Source: a bacterium (GTDB taxonomy: Bacteria; Ratteibacteria; UBA8468; B48-G9; JAFGKM01). From it: a stretch of 64,000 bases of DNA. The notes under the pieces are model-generated. The model did not search any database. It was not told the origin of the DNA and saw nothing but the letters and a program-made list of their open reading frames with translations. A program made the translations under genes and the position numbers. The stretch lies in contig JALNXB010000004.1 in the NCBI GenBank assembly GCA_023230585.1, positions 1-64,000 of the forward strand, in the 5' to 3' direction. Shown here piece by piece: positions 43,006 to 52,512 of this stretch; position 1 is the stretch's first letter, and the number at the start of each line of letters is the position of its first letter.

Positions 43006-43077
43006 TTTAAAATTCTCCTAACTATCTTTCTCGCCCTAAATACTCATCTCTACATAGAGCCAAAAAGTAATAAACTC

Positions 43078-44124
43078 TCACTTTTTTTTATTTACTTTCT
43101 CTATCAAAGAAATATTTTTCCAAATCCATCCTGTAAGTTGCTCTATCCCTTTTTCTTTTGATATTTTAGGTTTCCACCCAACTTCCGTTTCAAGTTTAGA
43201 ATTATCGCTAACAAAAACTTTTTGGTCACCAGGACGCCAATCCGAAAACGAATACTCAATATCTAATTTAAGGGACCCTTTCAATAACTCTATAAATTCC
43301 AGTAAAGAAAGAGTATTGTCAGCACCACCACCTATGTTGTAAATTTTACCTTCTGTTTTTTTAATCTTTTTAACAGCAGATAAATACGCTTTTACCAAAT
43401 CAGAAACTTCAAGAAGGTCTCTTATCTGTTTACCGTCCCCATATATATTTAGTTTTCCATCAAGAATACTCTTAATTATAAAATGTGCTACCCACCCTTG
43501 GTCTTCGTTTCCATACTGGAATTTTCCATATATACAAGATTGTCTAAAAACAATTGTTTTTAGTCCATATATTCTATGGTAATCTCTAACGTATTGGTCG
43601 GCAACACCTTTAGAAACTCCATAAGGTGAGTATAAATCAAGACACTCTTTTTCTGAGACACCCTTTCTTTTGCTACAAAGTAGGTACCTTTTTTTACCTT
43701 CCTTTAATTTTATATGTGATAAAGCGCCATATACCTTGTTGGTTGAAGCAAAAGTGAAAATTGCTTCAGGTACAACCTTTCTTGTTGCTTCCAAAAGGTA
43801 GAGTGTTCCTTCAGCATTGATTTTAAAATCCTCAACAGGGTCTTCTACCGACTTAGTTACTGCAACCTGTGCAGCAAGATGATAAATCTCTTTACATTCT
43901 TGCATAACATCTTTAAGTTGGTTATAATCCCTAATATCTCCCTTAACAAATTCAAGATTTTTATATTTTTGCGATAGCAGATAGTTAAGGTTATTTTCTG
44001 TACCTTTCCTTGAAAGGTTATCAAAGACAACAACAAAATTATTTTTATTTTTTAATAGTTCAATAACAAGATTAACCCCAATAAAACCTGCTCCACCTGT
44101 TACTATGATTTTTTTCTTATTCAT
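43078..44124 (-). CDS. CDP-paratose 2-epimerase-like SDR
   Basis: Extended SDR close in pattern to RfbE/CDP-paratose 2-epimerase, which makes CDP-tyvelose. The NAD motif is GGAGFIGVNL, the active-site strand is FASTNKVYG, and YxxxK is in YSPYGVSKGVADQY. The group-specific CIYGKFQYGNEDQGWVAHF (19 residues) is well conserved. Length 348. Together with rfbH and the partial dehydratase at the right edge it suggests a 3,6-dideoxyhexose of the tyvelose kind. It overlaps the GT39 gene upstream by eight bases. A C-2 epimerase for another sugar remains possible. Confidence 0.82.
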   Translation of the reverse strand: MNKKKIIVTGGAGFIGVNLVIELLKNKNNFVVVFDNLSRKGTENNLNYLLSQKYKNLEFVKGDIRDYNQLKDVMQECKEIYHLAAQVAVTKSVEDPVEDFKINAEGTLYLLEATRKVVPEAIFTFASTNKVYGALSHIKLKEGKKRYLLCSKRKGVSEKECLDLYSPYGVSKGVADQYVRDYHRIYGLKTIVFRQSCIYGKFQYGNEDQGWVAHFIIKSILDGKLNIYGDGKQIRDLLEVSDLVKAYLSAVKKIKKTEGKIYNIGGGADNTLSLLEFIELLKGSLKLDIEYSFSDWRPGDQKVFVSDNSKLETEVGWKPKISKEKGIEQLTGWIWKNISLIEKVNKKK

Positions 44125-45631
44125 TTGTCTCCCTCTCTATATGATAAACCCAGAGAAAATGGTATTCTTTCTTTTCCCTGTTTTTTAAAAAATCAAGAAA
44201 AGAGAAATTTTTTACAAACATTTCTTCTTTAATTTTAACAGATTTTTTGTTTAATAAGAAATCTTTAACTTTTTCGTTCCATTCTGGTTCAACAAAACCG
44301 TAATCTAAAAGTAGCCAATAACTATTATATTTGTTTTTAATTTTTAACAACTCTTCATCTAAATCCCGCATATTTGAAGGATTAACTTCAAACATAGTAG
44401 AAGTACCTTTGTAATACCAATCCCAAGGAGAGTATTTAGGAAAAAAATCGGTAAACCGTCTTTCTCTTTTTTCAGTGAACAAAACCGCTTCTCCCTCTCT
44501 TTCTTCTTCTTGTATCATTTTGCTTACCTCTCTATACGGGGTAAGTTTGCTAACATCGTGGTACTCTAAACTATCACCTTTATAATAAAAATATATCGGT
44601 GGTAGAAGAAATAATGGTAGGAGAAATGAAAACACTTTTTTTTGCAGAACTTTTCTTTCCATATTCACACCAGAAGATATAAGAATAAAAAATAAAGGTT
44701 GTAAAAGAATAAGGTTTTGAGGAATCGTTGCTTTAACAGTAAAATATAAAATTATTGAAATACCTAACGAAATAATAGAAAAATTTTCCAGCACCTCCTT
44801 CTTTTTTTTAAAAACACCTTTTAAGAAAAAGAAAACAAAAAGAAGACCTCCAGGTACAACAAAAATTAAATTTAAAGGTGAGAGTGTTTCCCCAAAAGTG
44901 AAGTAGAAAAACGTATACCCAAGCCGCAAAAAGGGATTTGTTATTGTATGGTAAGCACCTTTAACATAATTTAGTTGAGGTAATAAGAATATTCCGAGAT
45001 AAGGAACAGAAAAGAGTGCGATAACCAAAACAGGCAATATGAAAGGTTTTAGTTGGTCTTTTTTCTTACTTAAAAACAATATTATTACCTGAGATAATAA
45101 AATTATTCCTCCATAATGGTGGAGGTAGACCGAGAGTATCGTTGAAAAAGACCAGAAAAAAACAAATTTAAACCGATTTTCTTTTAAGAGCGATAAGAAA
45201 GAATATAATGATACGAGTGAAAAGAAGGTAAGCATACTGTAAGATTTTATCATCTGTGACCATAAGATTGCAGCAGGAGATAAAACAAAAAGAGTTAAAG
45301 GTAGAACGATTTTTTCTTTATTAAAAAAATTTCTTAATAAAAAATAAAAAATGATAATTGACCCTCCACCAAAAACTGCTGGCAAAAACCTTAAGCCAAA
45401 CTCACTTTGGGTAAATTTTAAAATAAAATGGTATATATAATAGAAGAAAGGTGGATGTGCATCTCTTTCTATAATCCACCTCACCATATCAGATGAATTT
45501 AGTTTCGCAAGAGAGATTGCAATAAATTCATCACACCAGAGACTTCTTTTAGAAATCAAAAAAAATCTTAAAAAAATCCCTACGGATATTAAACAAATTA
45601 TTCCTATGTATGACTTGTTTTTTTTAATCAT
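44117..45631 (-). CDS. GT39-type membrane glycosyltransferase
   Basis: Polytopic GT-C enzyme predicted to transfer a sugar from a polyprenyl-phosphate donor outside the membrane. After the first helix (about 10-27) the first loop has LWCDEFIAI with the GT-C acidic pair and DAHPPFFYYI, typical of PMT_2 (PF13231-like) proteins. About ten further helices and a soluble C-terminal part of about 150 residues follow. Length 504. It is coupled to the methyltransferase gene upstream (4-base overlap) and to the epimerase downstream. Confidence 0.8.
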   Translation of the reverse strand: MIKKNKSYIGIICLISVGIFLRFFLISKRSLWCDEFIAISLAKLNSSDMVRWIIERDAHPPFFYYIYHFILKFTQSEFGLRFLPAVFGGGSIIIFYFLLRNFFNKEKIVLPLTLFVLSPAAILWSQMIKSYSMLTFFSLVSLYSFLSLLKENRFKFVFFWSFSTILSVYLHHYGGIILLSQVIILFLSKKKDQLKPFILPVLVIALFSVPYLGIFLLPQLNYVKGAYHTITNPFLRLGYTFFYFTFGETLSPLNLIFVVPGGLLFVFFFLKGVFKKKKEVLENFSIISLGISIILYFTVKATIPQNLILLQPLFFILISSGVNMERKVLQKKVFSFLLPLFLLPPIYFYYKGDSLEYHDVSKLTPYREVSKMIQEEEREGEAVLFTEKRERRFTDFFPKYSPWDWYYKGTSTMFEVNPSNMRDLDEELLKIKNKYNSYWLLLDYGFVEPEWNEKVKDFLLNKKSVKIKEEMFVKNFSFLDFLKNREKKEYHFLWVYHIERETNE

Positions 45632-46425
45632 AAAATATCTTTTTTGAGAATTACAATTAAACTCTTGTTTGAAAATAAAAATTTATACAAAAAGGGTATA
45701 ACTCCCTTTAAATTAAGTTTTGTTAAAGTTTGAAATTCTTTTACCTTAAAACTATTAAAAAAAAGAAGCTCTAAACTTTCTGATATTATCTTAAATGAAT
45801 CAGTATAAAAATGAAACATTTGTGCCGGTATATGAAGTAAAGATTTGCTTTTTCCAGTAAAAGATAACAAATTAGTAAAAAAAAGAGTAAACCGTGAATA
45901 GTAAGGTGTTTTAATTATAATAACGCCACCTGGTTTTAATAACTTTTTACAACTTTTAAGATAAGATAATGGGTCTTCCAAATGGGCAAGAACATCAAAA
46001 ATTGTTATTATATCAAAATAATTTTCAGGCAGTCTGGCTTCTGATAAAGAAATCTGGTTAACAGTAAACCCTTTTTCTTGAGAATACGAAGCAGCAAAAG
46101 AAGAAACCTCCTGCCCATAAACCTCGCACCCTTTCTCTTCTGCAACCTCCAGCAAAATACCTATACCGCAACCTACATCCAGAAGTTTACCTTTTAGTTT
46201 TACATAATTTTCAATCTTTGAGAGTAGTTTAATTAAGTACCTTTTTCTTTCTAAGTAGTAGTTGATATACCATTTGTGAAAATAATTTTTATCGTATATC
46301 TTCTCAGGGTGTGGTGGCAAAGGATACAAAAAAGCAGTTTCGCAATTTTTACATTTGTATAATTTGTATTTACTGTCTCTCCATACCAACTTACTCTTAT
46401 TTGAACAAATTGAACATTTAACCAT
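45628..46425 (-). CDS. SAM-dependent methyltransferase with N-terminal zinc knuckle
   Basis: Class I methyltransferase, probably acting on a sugar or glycan intermediate. The first 30 residues have CSIC and CKNC pairs, the zinc-binding head seen in many methyltransferases of polysaccharide clusters. The SAM site is LLDVGCGIGILLE (about 80-92), then FDIITIFDVLAHLEDP (motif II region) and LLKPGGVIIIKTP (motif III). Length 265. It lies between a GT2 and a GT39 gene. The acceptor is unknown. Confidence 0.85.
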   Translation of the reverse strand: MVKCSICSNKSKLVWRDSKYKLYKCKNCETAFLYPLPPHPEKIYDKNYFHKWYINYYLERKRYLIKLLSKIENYVKLKGKLLDVGCGIGILLEVAEEKGCEVYGQEVSSFAASYSQEKGFTVNQISLSEARLPENYFDIITIFDVLAHLEDPLSYLKSCKKLLKPGGVIIIKTPYYSRFTLFFTNLLSFTGKSKSLLHIPAQMFHFYTDSFKIISESLELLFFNSFKVKEFQTLTKLNLKGVIPFLYKFLFSNKSLIVILKKDIL

Positions 46426-46428
46426 ATA

Positions 46429-47103
46429 TCAGAACCTATGTTTTAAAAGAGTCCATATAGCTATGGCGCCATCTTTCCATCTAATTTTTTTACCTTCTTT
46501 GATATTTCTCGGTGCATACTTGATTGGAACCTCATATATTTTGTACCTTTTCTTAAGAACCTTTGCTGTTACTTCCGGACAAAACTCAAACCCCATACAC
46601 TCAAGTTTTATTGATTTAATTAAGTCTGTCTTAAACATCTTATAGCAGGTTGGCTCATCAGTAATTTTTGTGCCATAAAGAATATTGGTTATCACAGATA
46701 GCAGTCGACCACCGAAATAGAAAGCTAATGAAGATTTTTTACCTTTCCCTAAAATTCTTGAACCGTAAATAACCGACAAGTTTTTCTCTTTCATAACCTC
46801 CAACATCTTAATCCAATCAAATGGGTCATATTCAAGGTCACCGTCTTGTATAACAACAACATCTCCGCTTATATATTTAAGTCCTTCTCTTATGGCTGAA
46901 CCTTTACCTTGGTTCTTATCTTTTAATACAACTTTCAGGTTATCTGAAGATAAACCTTTAAGAATATCTCTGGTTCCATCGGTGCTGCCATCATCGACTA
47001 TAATAATTTCCTTATCTAAAGGAACCGCTTGAACCCTCTTAAGAATTTCTTCAATTGTTTTAATTTCATTAAATACAGGAATTATAACCGATAATTTCAT
47101 CAC
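46429..47103 (-). CDS. GT2 glycosyltransferase (DPM1-like)
   Basis: Soluble GT2 with LSVIIPVFNEIKTIEE, VDDGSTDGTRDIL, NQGKGSAIREGL and the metal motif QDGDLEYDP. TDEPTCYKMFKTD and GFEFCPEVTAKVL are the segments seen in undecaprenyl-phosphate mannosyl- or glucosyltransferases without a membrane tail. Length 224. It is the fourth such enzyme in the cluster and lies between two membrane GT-C genes, its most likely users. The donor is unknown. Confidence 0.83.
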   Translation of the reverse strand: MMKLSVIIPVFNEIKTIEEILKRVQAVPLDKEIIIVDDGSTDGTRDILKGLSSDNLKVVLKDKNQGKGSAIREGLKYISGDVVVIQDGDLEYDPFDWIKMLEVMKEKNLSVIYGSRILGKGKKSSLAFYFGGRLLSVITNILYGTKITDEPTCYKMFKTDLIKSIKLECMGFEFCPEVTAKVLKKRYKIYEVPIKYAPRNIKEGKKIRWKDGAIAIWTLLKHRF

Positions 47104-47139
47104 CCCTCCTTTTTTTTACAAGCCTGACCATCCAAACCT

Positions 47140-48330
47140 TTAACATCCACCCTTCTCCCGCTTGATTGTCGGAATAACCCATTCCTCCACCTTAAAAAAA
47201 CCGTACACTGCCAATATAATATAAAACGGCTCTATAGGCAACCGATATCTTATGGAAGCAAGAAAAACCATATGAAAAATAGTGAAAAACACTATTAATA
47301 GATGCATAAATTGTGCACCACGCTTTTTTAATGTTAGAAAAAAACCTAACAGAAAGAAAGGCATCATTACTCCAAAACTCATTATGCTTATACCTTTGTA
47401 AAGAGGTTTTGTATAATCTAAAGCGTTTGGGATAATATTCCAGAACCTCTTAAATTTGTTTGCCAAGAGCCATACAAACCGTTTAGGGTTCTCCTTGATA
47501 ACATCAAAAGTCATTTTATATAGTATTTGGTCTCTTTCAGTTTCTTCAACAGACATTATATTTTCTGGAAAAAACTGGCAAGGTCCACCATCAGAATTTG
47601 GGTTATTACCTTCCCAAAAAACATACCCTCCCATAGTAGTACCGGGAATAACTTTTTTGAAAAGAGTATAGTTGCGGATAACCCAAGGGCTTATAGTAAG
47701 AGAAAAAAAGAGCAATAGTATGAAAGATTTTTGCAATTTTGGTTTTACTGCTTCTTTAGTTATTAAAATAAGAAATAATATAAATGGCAAAAAACTCTGC
47801 ATTGTAGGCCTGCATAAACCAGCAAGCCCAAGAGTTATACCTGCAAATATATAATATTTTATATTTTTTTCAAGATTTACAAATATATAAAAGGTTAAAA
47901 CTACCAAAAAAAGAAATAGGGTTTCAGTTAACAAAAACCCGTTATAAAAGATAAAGAAGGGATAAAAAACACTTATTATTCCAGAGACAATGCCTACCTT
48001 TTTAGAAAAGACCTTTTCCCCTATAAGATAAATCAATGGGACTGTTAAAGATGATAAGAACACCTGAAAAATTCGGATACCAGTAAGACCTAATTTGAAA
48101 TAATAAAAAATACTTGCTATCAGAGGATATAAAGGAGGTCTAAAACCTTTAATATGTTCACCTGCTATTAGACCTTTACCAGAAAAAAAGTTCTGTATCA
48201 TTCTGTAATACTCACTCTCATCATCAAAGTAGAACTCTTTTTTTAAAGTTAATATAAAAATTAATCGTATTACAAAACTTGCTATAAAAAGAATTAAAAC
48301 GATTTTTCTATTTTCTTGTTGCTTTTCCAT
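47140..48330 (-). CDS. GT39-type membrane glycosyltransferase
   Basis: Third GT-C family protein of the window. The first helix (about 9-27) is followed by YFDDESEYYRMI with the acidic catalytic pair, then FRPPLYPLIASIFY. About eight helices follow and a short cytosolic tail ends the protein. The 396-residue length is shorter than the other two because the soluble C-terminal domain is missing, as in many PMT_2 members. The start overlaps the deacetylase gene by 37 bases. It is likely to use a lipid-linked sugar from one of the neighbouring GT2s. Confidence 0.8.
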   Translation of the reverse strand: MEKQQENRKIVLILFIASFVIRLIFILTLKKEFYFDDESEYYRMIQNFFSGKGLIAGEHIKGFRPPLYPLIASIFYYFKLGLTGIRIFQVFLSSLTVPLIYLIGEKVFSKKVGIVSGIISVFYPFFIFYNGFLLTETLFLFLVVLTFYIFVNLEKNIKYYIFAGITLGLAGLCRPTMQSFLPFILFLILITKEAVKPKLQKSFILLLFFSLTISPWVIRNYTLFKKVIPGTTMGGYVFWEGNNPNSDGGPCQFFPENIMSVEETERDQILYKMTFDVIKENPKRFVWLLANKFKRFWNIIPNALDYTKPLYKGISIMSFGVMMPFFLLGFFLTLKKRGAQFMHLLIVFFTIFHMVFLASIRYRLPIEPFYIILAVYGFFKVEEWVIPTIKREKGGC

Positions 48331-48995
48331 ATCTTTACCTTAAAAATTAAAAAATTGTTATGACTATAAATCCCTGTTCTTGGTATTGTGTACTCTGTTA
48401 CCTCTAACTTTCTTTTACCCGGTGTTACAAACGCTCCTGCATAACCAGCTTCTTTTACTGCATCAACCACTCTTTGATTAAAATCTCCATAAGGATAACA
48501 GAAAAAATCAACCTTTTTTCCTATCTTATCTTCAATAATTTTTTTTGAGTCATATACTTCTGTTTTCAGTTCTTTGTTTTCAAGGGTGGGTAGGTGTAAA
48601 TGTTTCAACCCGTGAGAACCAAACTCTACCTGCCTCCCAACCATCTCTTTTATCTCTTTCCAGTTTAAAAACCGCTCCTTATCAGAAAACTCGTATCTTG
48701 GAAGTGTCTTATTTGTCCCTATAAAATCAACACTAATAAATATAATGGGTCTAATATGTAACTTTTCCATAACCGGTAACCCATACCAGAGATTATCAGC
48801 AAAACCATCATCAAAAGTTACACAAAACCTATTCTTTTCAAGAAGTATTTTAGTTCCTGTTGAAATTTCATTTATACTGGTTGGTATAAACTTTCGTCTG
48901 ATTAAATATTTCATCTGTCTTTTAAAAGTTTCAGGCGAAACACTTAAAGCATCCTTTTTATACCAAGGGTTAACTCTATGATACGCTAAGACCAT
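48294..48995 (-). CDS. Polysaccharide deacetylase (NodB domain, CE4)
   Basis: Metal-dependent deacetylase removing N- or O-acetyl groups from a glycan or precursor. The NodB core is present: YHRVNP near the start, CVTFDDGFADN with the catalytic base and metal-binding aspartates, EFGSHGLKHLHL with the two metal-ligand histidines, and FCYPYGDFN. No signal peptide is visible, so it probably acts in the cytosol. Length 233. It is sandwiched with overlaps between the amidotransferase and a GT39 gene. Confidence 0.88.
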   Translation of the reverse strand: MVLAYHRVNPWYKKDALSVSPETFKRQMKYLIRRKFIPTSINEISTGTKILLEKNRFCVTFDDGFADNLWYGLPVMEKLHIRPIIFISVDFIGTNKTLPRYEFSDKERFLNWKEIKEMVGRQVEFGSHGLKHLHLPTLENKELKTEVYDSKKIIEDKIGKKVDFFCYPYGDFNQRVVDAVKEAGYAGAFVTPGKRKLEVTEYTIPRTGIYSHNNFLIFKVKIWKSNKKIEKSF

Positions 48996-50896
48996 TATAA
49001 ACTTTCTCCTTCAATAAAAACTCTATACCATAACTCAAAGACCAATAAAGACCATAAACGAGAAGTATGTAGCGCTTTACCAGAAATATGTTCTTGAACC
49101 ATTTTTCTTACTTCAAGATTATTAAAAAATCCTCTCTTATCAAACTTGTCTGATAAAAGATACGAAGAAATATAATCTTTAAGTTCTCCTTTAAACCATT
49201 TACCTAAAGGAACTCCGAACCCCATTTTTTTTCTATAAATAATCTCTTTGGGAATAAAACCACCTACCTTTTTTTTGAGTATATACTTGGTAGTGTTTTT
49301 TTTCAATTTAAGGTTAGGCGGAAAAGAGGCCATCAGTTCAATAAACTTATGGTCAAGAAAAGGGCTAACAGTTTCAAGTGTGTTTGACATTGTAGCAACA
49401 TCCATCTTAACAGAGAGAACTTCTGGTAGATAAAGGTGTTGGTCGGTATAAAGGATTTTTTCAAGTAAAGAAATATTGCCTGCTTGTGTCCAGAGAGTTT
49501 TTAATAGATGAAACGGGTCAAAATCCTTTAAGGCATTCTTTATCATTGGAGAGTATAGTCGTTCTTTATATTCACTTGCAAAAGCAGTTAATGTTCTCCC
49601 GTAAGCGTGTCCATATCCGTTTTTTTCCAGTTCATATAACCATTTCCCAACCTTAAAAAAACTGCTTGATGGGTTCTTTTCACACACTTTAATAAAAGAG
49701 TTGATAAATTTCTCTTTTATTCCAGAAGGCAAAACCTTCATTAGTTTACTAATTTTTTCCAACATCAAAGTTTGCCAATAACGGGTATATCCTGCTAAAG
49801 TTTCATCTCCACCATCACCGTTAAAAATTATTTCAACAGATTTTTTTGTTTCGTAAGCAAGACAGTAAGTAGCAAGCATAGAAGAATCAGCAAAGGGTTC
49901 ATTATAATGCCATAGGAGTTTAGGTAAAATCTTCATAATATCAGGTTTAACTATAAACTCATAATGTTCAGAGCCAAAAAAACTTCCTACAAGAGAAGCG
50001 TACTTCAATTCATTAAACTCTTCTTCCTCAAACCCTACAGAAAAAGTTTTAATTTTATTGGGAGATAATTGATTAACTATACCTGCTATTACAGTTGAAT
50101 CTAACCCTCCAGATAGGAAAACCCCAAAAGAAGTATCGTCAGAGATGCATATTTTTGTTGAATCAACAAGGTTTGCCCATAACAGTTGAGAATATTCGTC
50201 TTCATTTTTTAGTATAAGTTTTTTTGTGTAGTCAATATCCCAATACTTTTTTATTTTCAGATTATTATTCTTCCATAAAAGATAGTGGGCAGGCGGTAAT
50301 TTCTTTATTCCTTTAAAGATTGTCTTTGGGGAAGGAACTGCTTGATATGTAATAAACAAATCGAGTGAATGAAGGTCGATTTCTTTTTTCATTTCTGGAT
50401 GGAGGAGTAAAGATTTAATTTCGGATGCAAAAATAATTCCACAAGATGTATCAGAATATACCAAAGGTTTTTTACCTACCCTATCTCTGGCAAGAAAAAG
50501 TTCTTTGTTTCTGTTATCCCATAAACCAAAAGAAAAAACTCCTCTTAGGTCATTAAGAAGTTTTACACCTTTTTCTTCGTACAGATGTATAATTACCTCT
50601 TTATCAGAACTACTCTTAAACCTATGCCCCTTTTTTTGAAGAGTAATTTTTAAATCTTTATAATTATAAATATTACCATCACATACAAGAAAAATTGTAT
50701 TATCTTCATTTGAGATACATTGGTCTGTTGAATCAGAGTTGGATAATTTAAAATCCTTATAACCTAACCCTATATTCTCTTTTACAAAAACCTTCTCTTC
50801 TCTATTGCCTCTGTGTGAAATAGTTTTTAACATTCTACTCAAAAGAAGAGTGTCTATTTTTTGGTTTTCATTTATAATTCCACATATAGCGCCCAT
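48995..50896 (-). CDS. asnB: Glutamine-hydrolysing asparagine synthase-type amidotransferase
   Basis: Class II amidotransferase joined to an ATP-pyrophosphatase synthetase domain. The glutaminase part begins MGAICGIIN, then SHRGNREEK and GLGYKDFKLS. The synthetase part has the PP-motif FLSGGLDSTVIAG near residue 260 and NGDGGDETLAGYTRY. In most members the catalytic cysteine follows the start methionine directly; here it is residue 5. In glycan clusters such proteins often amidate uronic acids rather than make free asparagine. Given ugd in the cluster this is plausible. The length is 633. It meets the deacetylase gene with a one-base overlap. Confidence 0.88.
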   Translation of the reverse strand: MGAICGIINENQKIDTLLLSRMLKTISHRGNREEKVFVKENIGLGYKDFKLSNSDSTDQCISNEDNTIFLVCDGNIYNYKDLKITLQKKGHRFKSSSDKEVIIHLYEEKGVKLLNDLRGVFSFGLWDNRNKELFLARDRVGKKPLVYSDTSCGIIFASEIKSLLLHPEMKKEIDLHSLDLFITYQAVPSPKTIFKGIKKLPPAHYLLWKNNNLKIKKYWDIDYTKKLILKNEDEYSQLLWANLVDSTKICISDDTSFGVFLSGGLDSTVIAGIVNQLSPNKIKTFSVGFEEEEFNELKYASLVGSFFGSEHYEFIVKPDIMKILPKLLWHYNEPFADSSMLATYCLAYETKKSVEIIFNGDGGDETLAGYTRYWQTLMLEKISKLMKVLPSGIKEKFINSFIKVCEKNPSSSFFKVGKWLYELEKNGYGHAYGRTLTAFASEYKERLYSPMIKNALKDFDPFHLLKTLWTQAGNISLLEKILYTDQHLYLPEVLSVKMDVATMSNTLETVSPFLDHKFIELMASFPPNLKLKKNTTKYILKKKVGGFIPKEIIYRKKMGFGVPLGKWFKGELKDYISSYLLSDKFDKRGFFNNLEVRKMVQEHISGKALHTSRLWSLLVFELWYRVFIEGESL

Positions 50897-50954
50897 ATTA
50901 ATCTCTTTTATCCCTCAAGCGTTCAATTTTTTGTATATTAAATTAAATTTCAAT

Positions 50955-52433
50955 TTACTTATTAAAAAAAATACTTATATTTGCGTTAATAAATATGCTT
51001 TCATACAAACTCTCATACGAGATTACTGGCATATACCACATAGTTAAATAACAGAAAAAAATGACACTAAAAATTGTTTTATATGATAATTTATGAACTC
51101 TGCTTGTTTGAAATAAATGGGGTGTAAATTGCTCGGTAACCTGATGTTCTGATTCAGTAATCTCGTCTTTATCTTTTAAAAAAATAGTTGTAGAAAATAA
51201 CATAAGCATAAAGTGTATATTTAGCCACCTTCCCCAATCACAGGCAAGTAAAAATAAGGGAGAAGAAAATACAAATAGCAATAATAAAGTTGAAAATATC
51301 TTCAGATTACTTATTTGATATTTTAAATACTTTACAAAAAAATAAAATGGTATCAATCCTAAAAAAGTGCAGATACTATAAGTTATATAATAATTATTAG
51401 TTTTTAAAAAATGTAAATTCTCTTTTATCCAATAAGTATTCCAATATGGGTCAAGTATTCCGTTATGGACTTCTGAACTTAAACCTCTTCTAACTAAATC
51501 GGCTCCAATTATTGGGCCATTGATATCTCTACCAAAAAGGAATATTAAAATCATTGCAAGAAGAGGTAAAAGTATAAACAATGAGTGTTGCCAAAAACTG
51601 TAAACTTGGTTTTCAACTTTGGATTTTAAATAGGCAATTAGCATAAAGTAAGGTGTGTAGAAAAATATTAACTCGTGAAAAAAAGTTGCAAAAACAATTA
51701 AAAGAGAGAATAACAAGTTTGAAAAAAATGAATAATTTTTTTTCTTTTCTAAAGAGAGAAGATATAAAGCAAATATAAAAAATAAAATTATCTCTTTCCT
51801 ACCTGCGCCAGCACTATCTAAAATAGGAAAACGTAATGTTGCCGGAGAAAGCAGAATTATTAAAAATAAAAAATTGATTTTTTTCTTATATATTAAACAG
51901 AAAAGCAGTACCATATATCCCAGATAAAAGAACGTCTGCACAGCTAAAACAATTGTATCAGGTTTTGTTTTCAATAAGTCAGATAAAAAAAGTATTAAAT
52001 AGCCAGATAATCCCCTTCGGACAAAACCTCCCGCAAAACTGATTAACCAATCTACGAAAGAATAAATTGAACAAGAAACAGCACAAGCATATAATGTAAA
52101 TAAATATTTTATTATAAAAGATATAAAAAATAATGGAATAATCAATCTTATGAACTTATTTCTTACCTTCTTCTTTACAAAAAACCAAGCTTTAATAGAA
52201 ATTAGAACAAGTACTAAATTGAACAACTTGTAAATTCCTACCGAATATCCACCAAGAGATATTCTTTGTTTTGTATTTAATATATTTGAAATTTCATCTA
52301 TTCTTGTTTCAGATATTATATTTTGGAGCCCGTATTTAAAACCAATAAATAACAACAAAAAAAGAGACACCAAAACAATGAATAGTGATAAAACTTTGAA
52401 AATTATCTTTTTATCTTCTCTGTTTTTTTTCAT
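50955..52433 (-). CDS. Polytopic membrane protein of unknown function (polymerase/ligase candidate)
   Basis: I do not assign a family. About 11-12 hydrophobic helices spread over 492 residues. Distinctive polar motifs are GFVRRGLSGYL (about 135-145), SAGAGRKEII, FFHELIFFYTPYF, and DWGRWLNIHFML near residue 410. Conserved-looking Arg, Glu, His and Asp in loops next to helices are what O-antigen polymerases (Wzy), ligases or GT-C enzymes show, and no other Wzy candidate is in the cluster. That role is only inferred from context. No good ribosome site precedes the ATG; a miniature element lies just upstream. Confidence 0.6.
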   Translation of the reverse strand: MKKNREDKKIIFKVLSLFIVLVSLFLLLFIGFKYGLQNIISETRIDEISNILNTKQRISLGGYSVGIYKLFNLVLVLISIKAWFFVKKKVRNKFIRLIIPLFFISFIIKYLFTLYACAVSCSIYSFVDWLISFAGGFVRRGLSGYLILFLSDLLKTKPDTIVLAVQTFFYLGYMVLLFCLIYKKKINFLFLIILLSPATLRFPILDSAGAGRKEIILFFIFALYLLSLEKKKNYSFFSNLLFSLLIVFATFFHELIFFYTPYFMLIAYLKSKVENQVYSFWQHSLFILLPLLAMILIFLFGRDINGPIIGADLVRRGLSSEVHNGILDPYWNTYWIKENLHFLKTNNYYITYSICTFLGLIPFYFFVKYLKYQISNLKIFSTLLLLFVFSSPLFLLACDWGRWLNIHFMLMLFSTTIFLKDKDEITESEHQVTEQFTPHLFQTSRVHKLSYKTIFSVIFFCYLTMWYMPVISYESLYESIFINANISIFFNK

Positions 52434-52512
52434 TTTTTTCGACGCCTTTTGCTTGTTTTACTATCTATTTTTGCCTTCTACTTGTTCACATTATCGCCTG
52501 AACGTCAAAATT

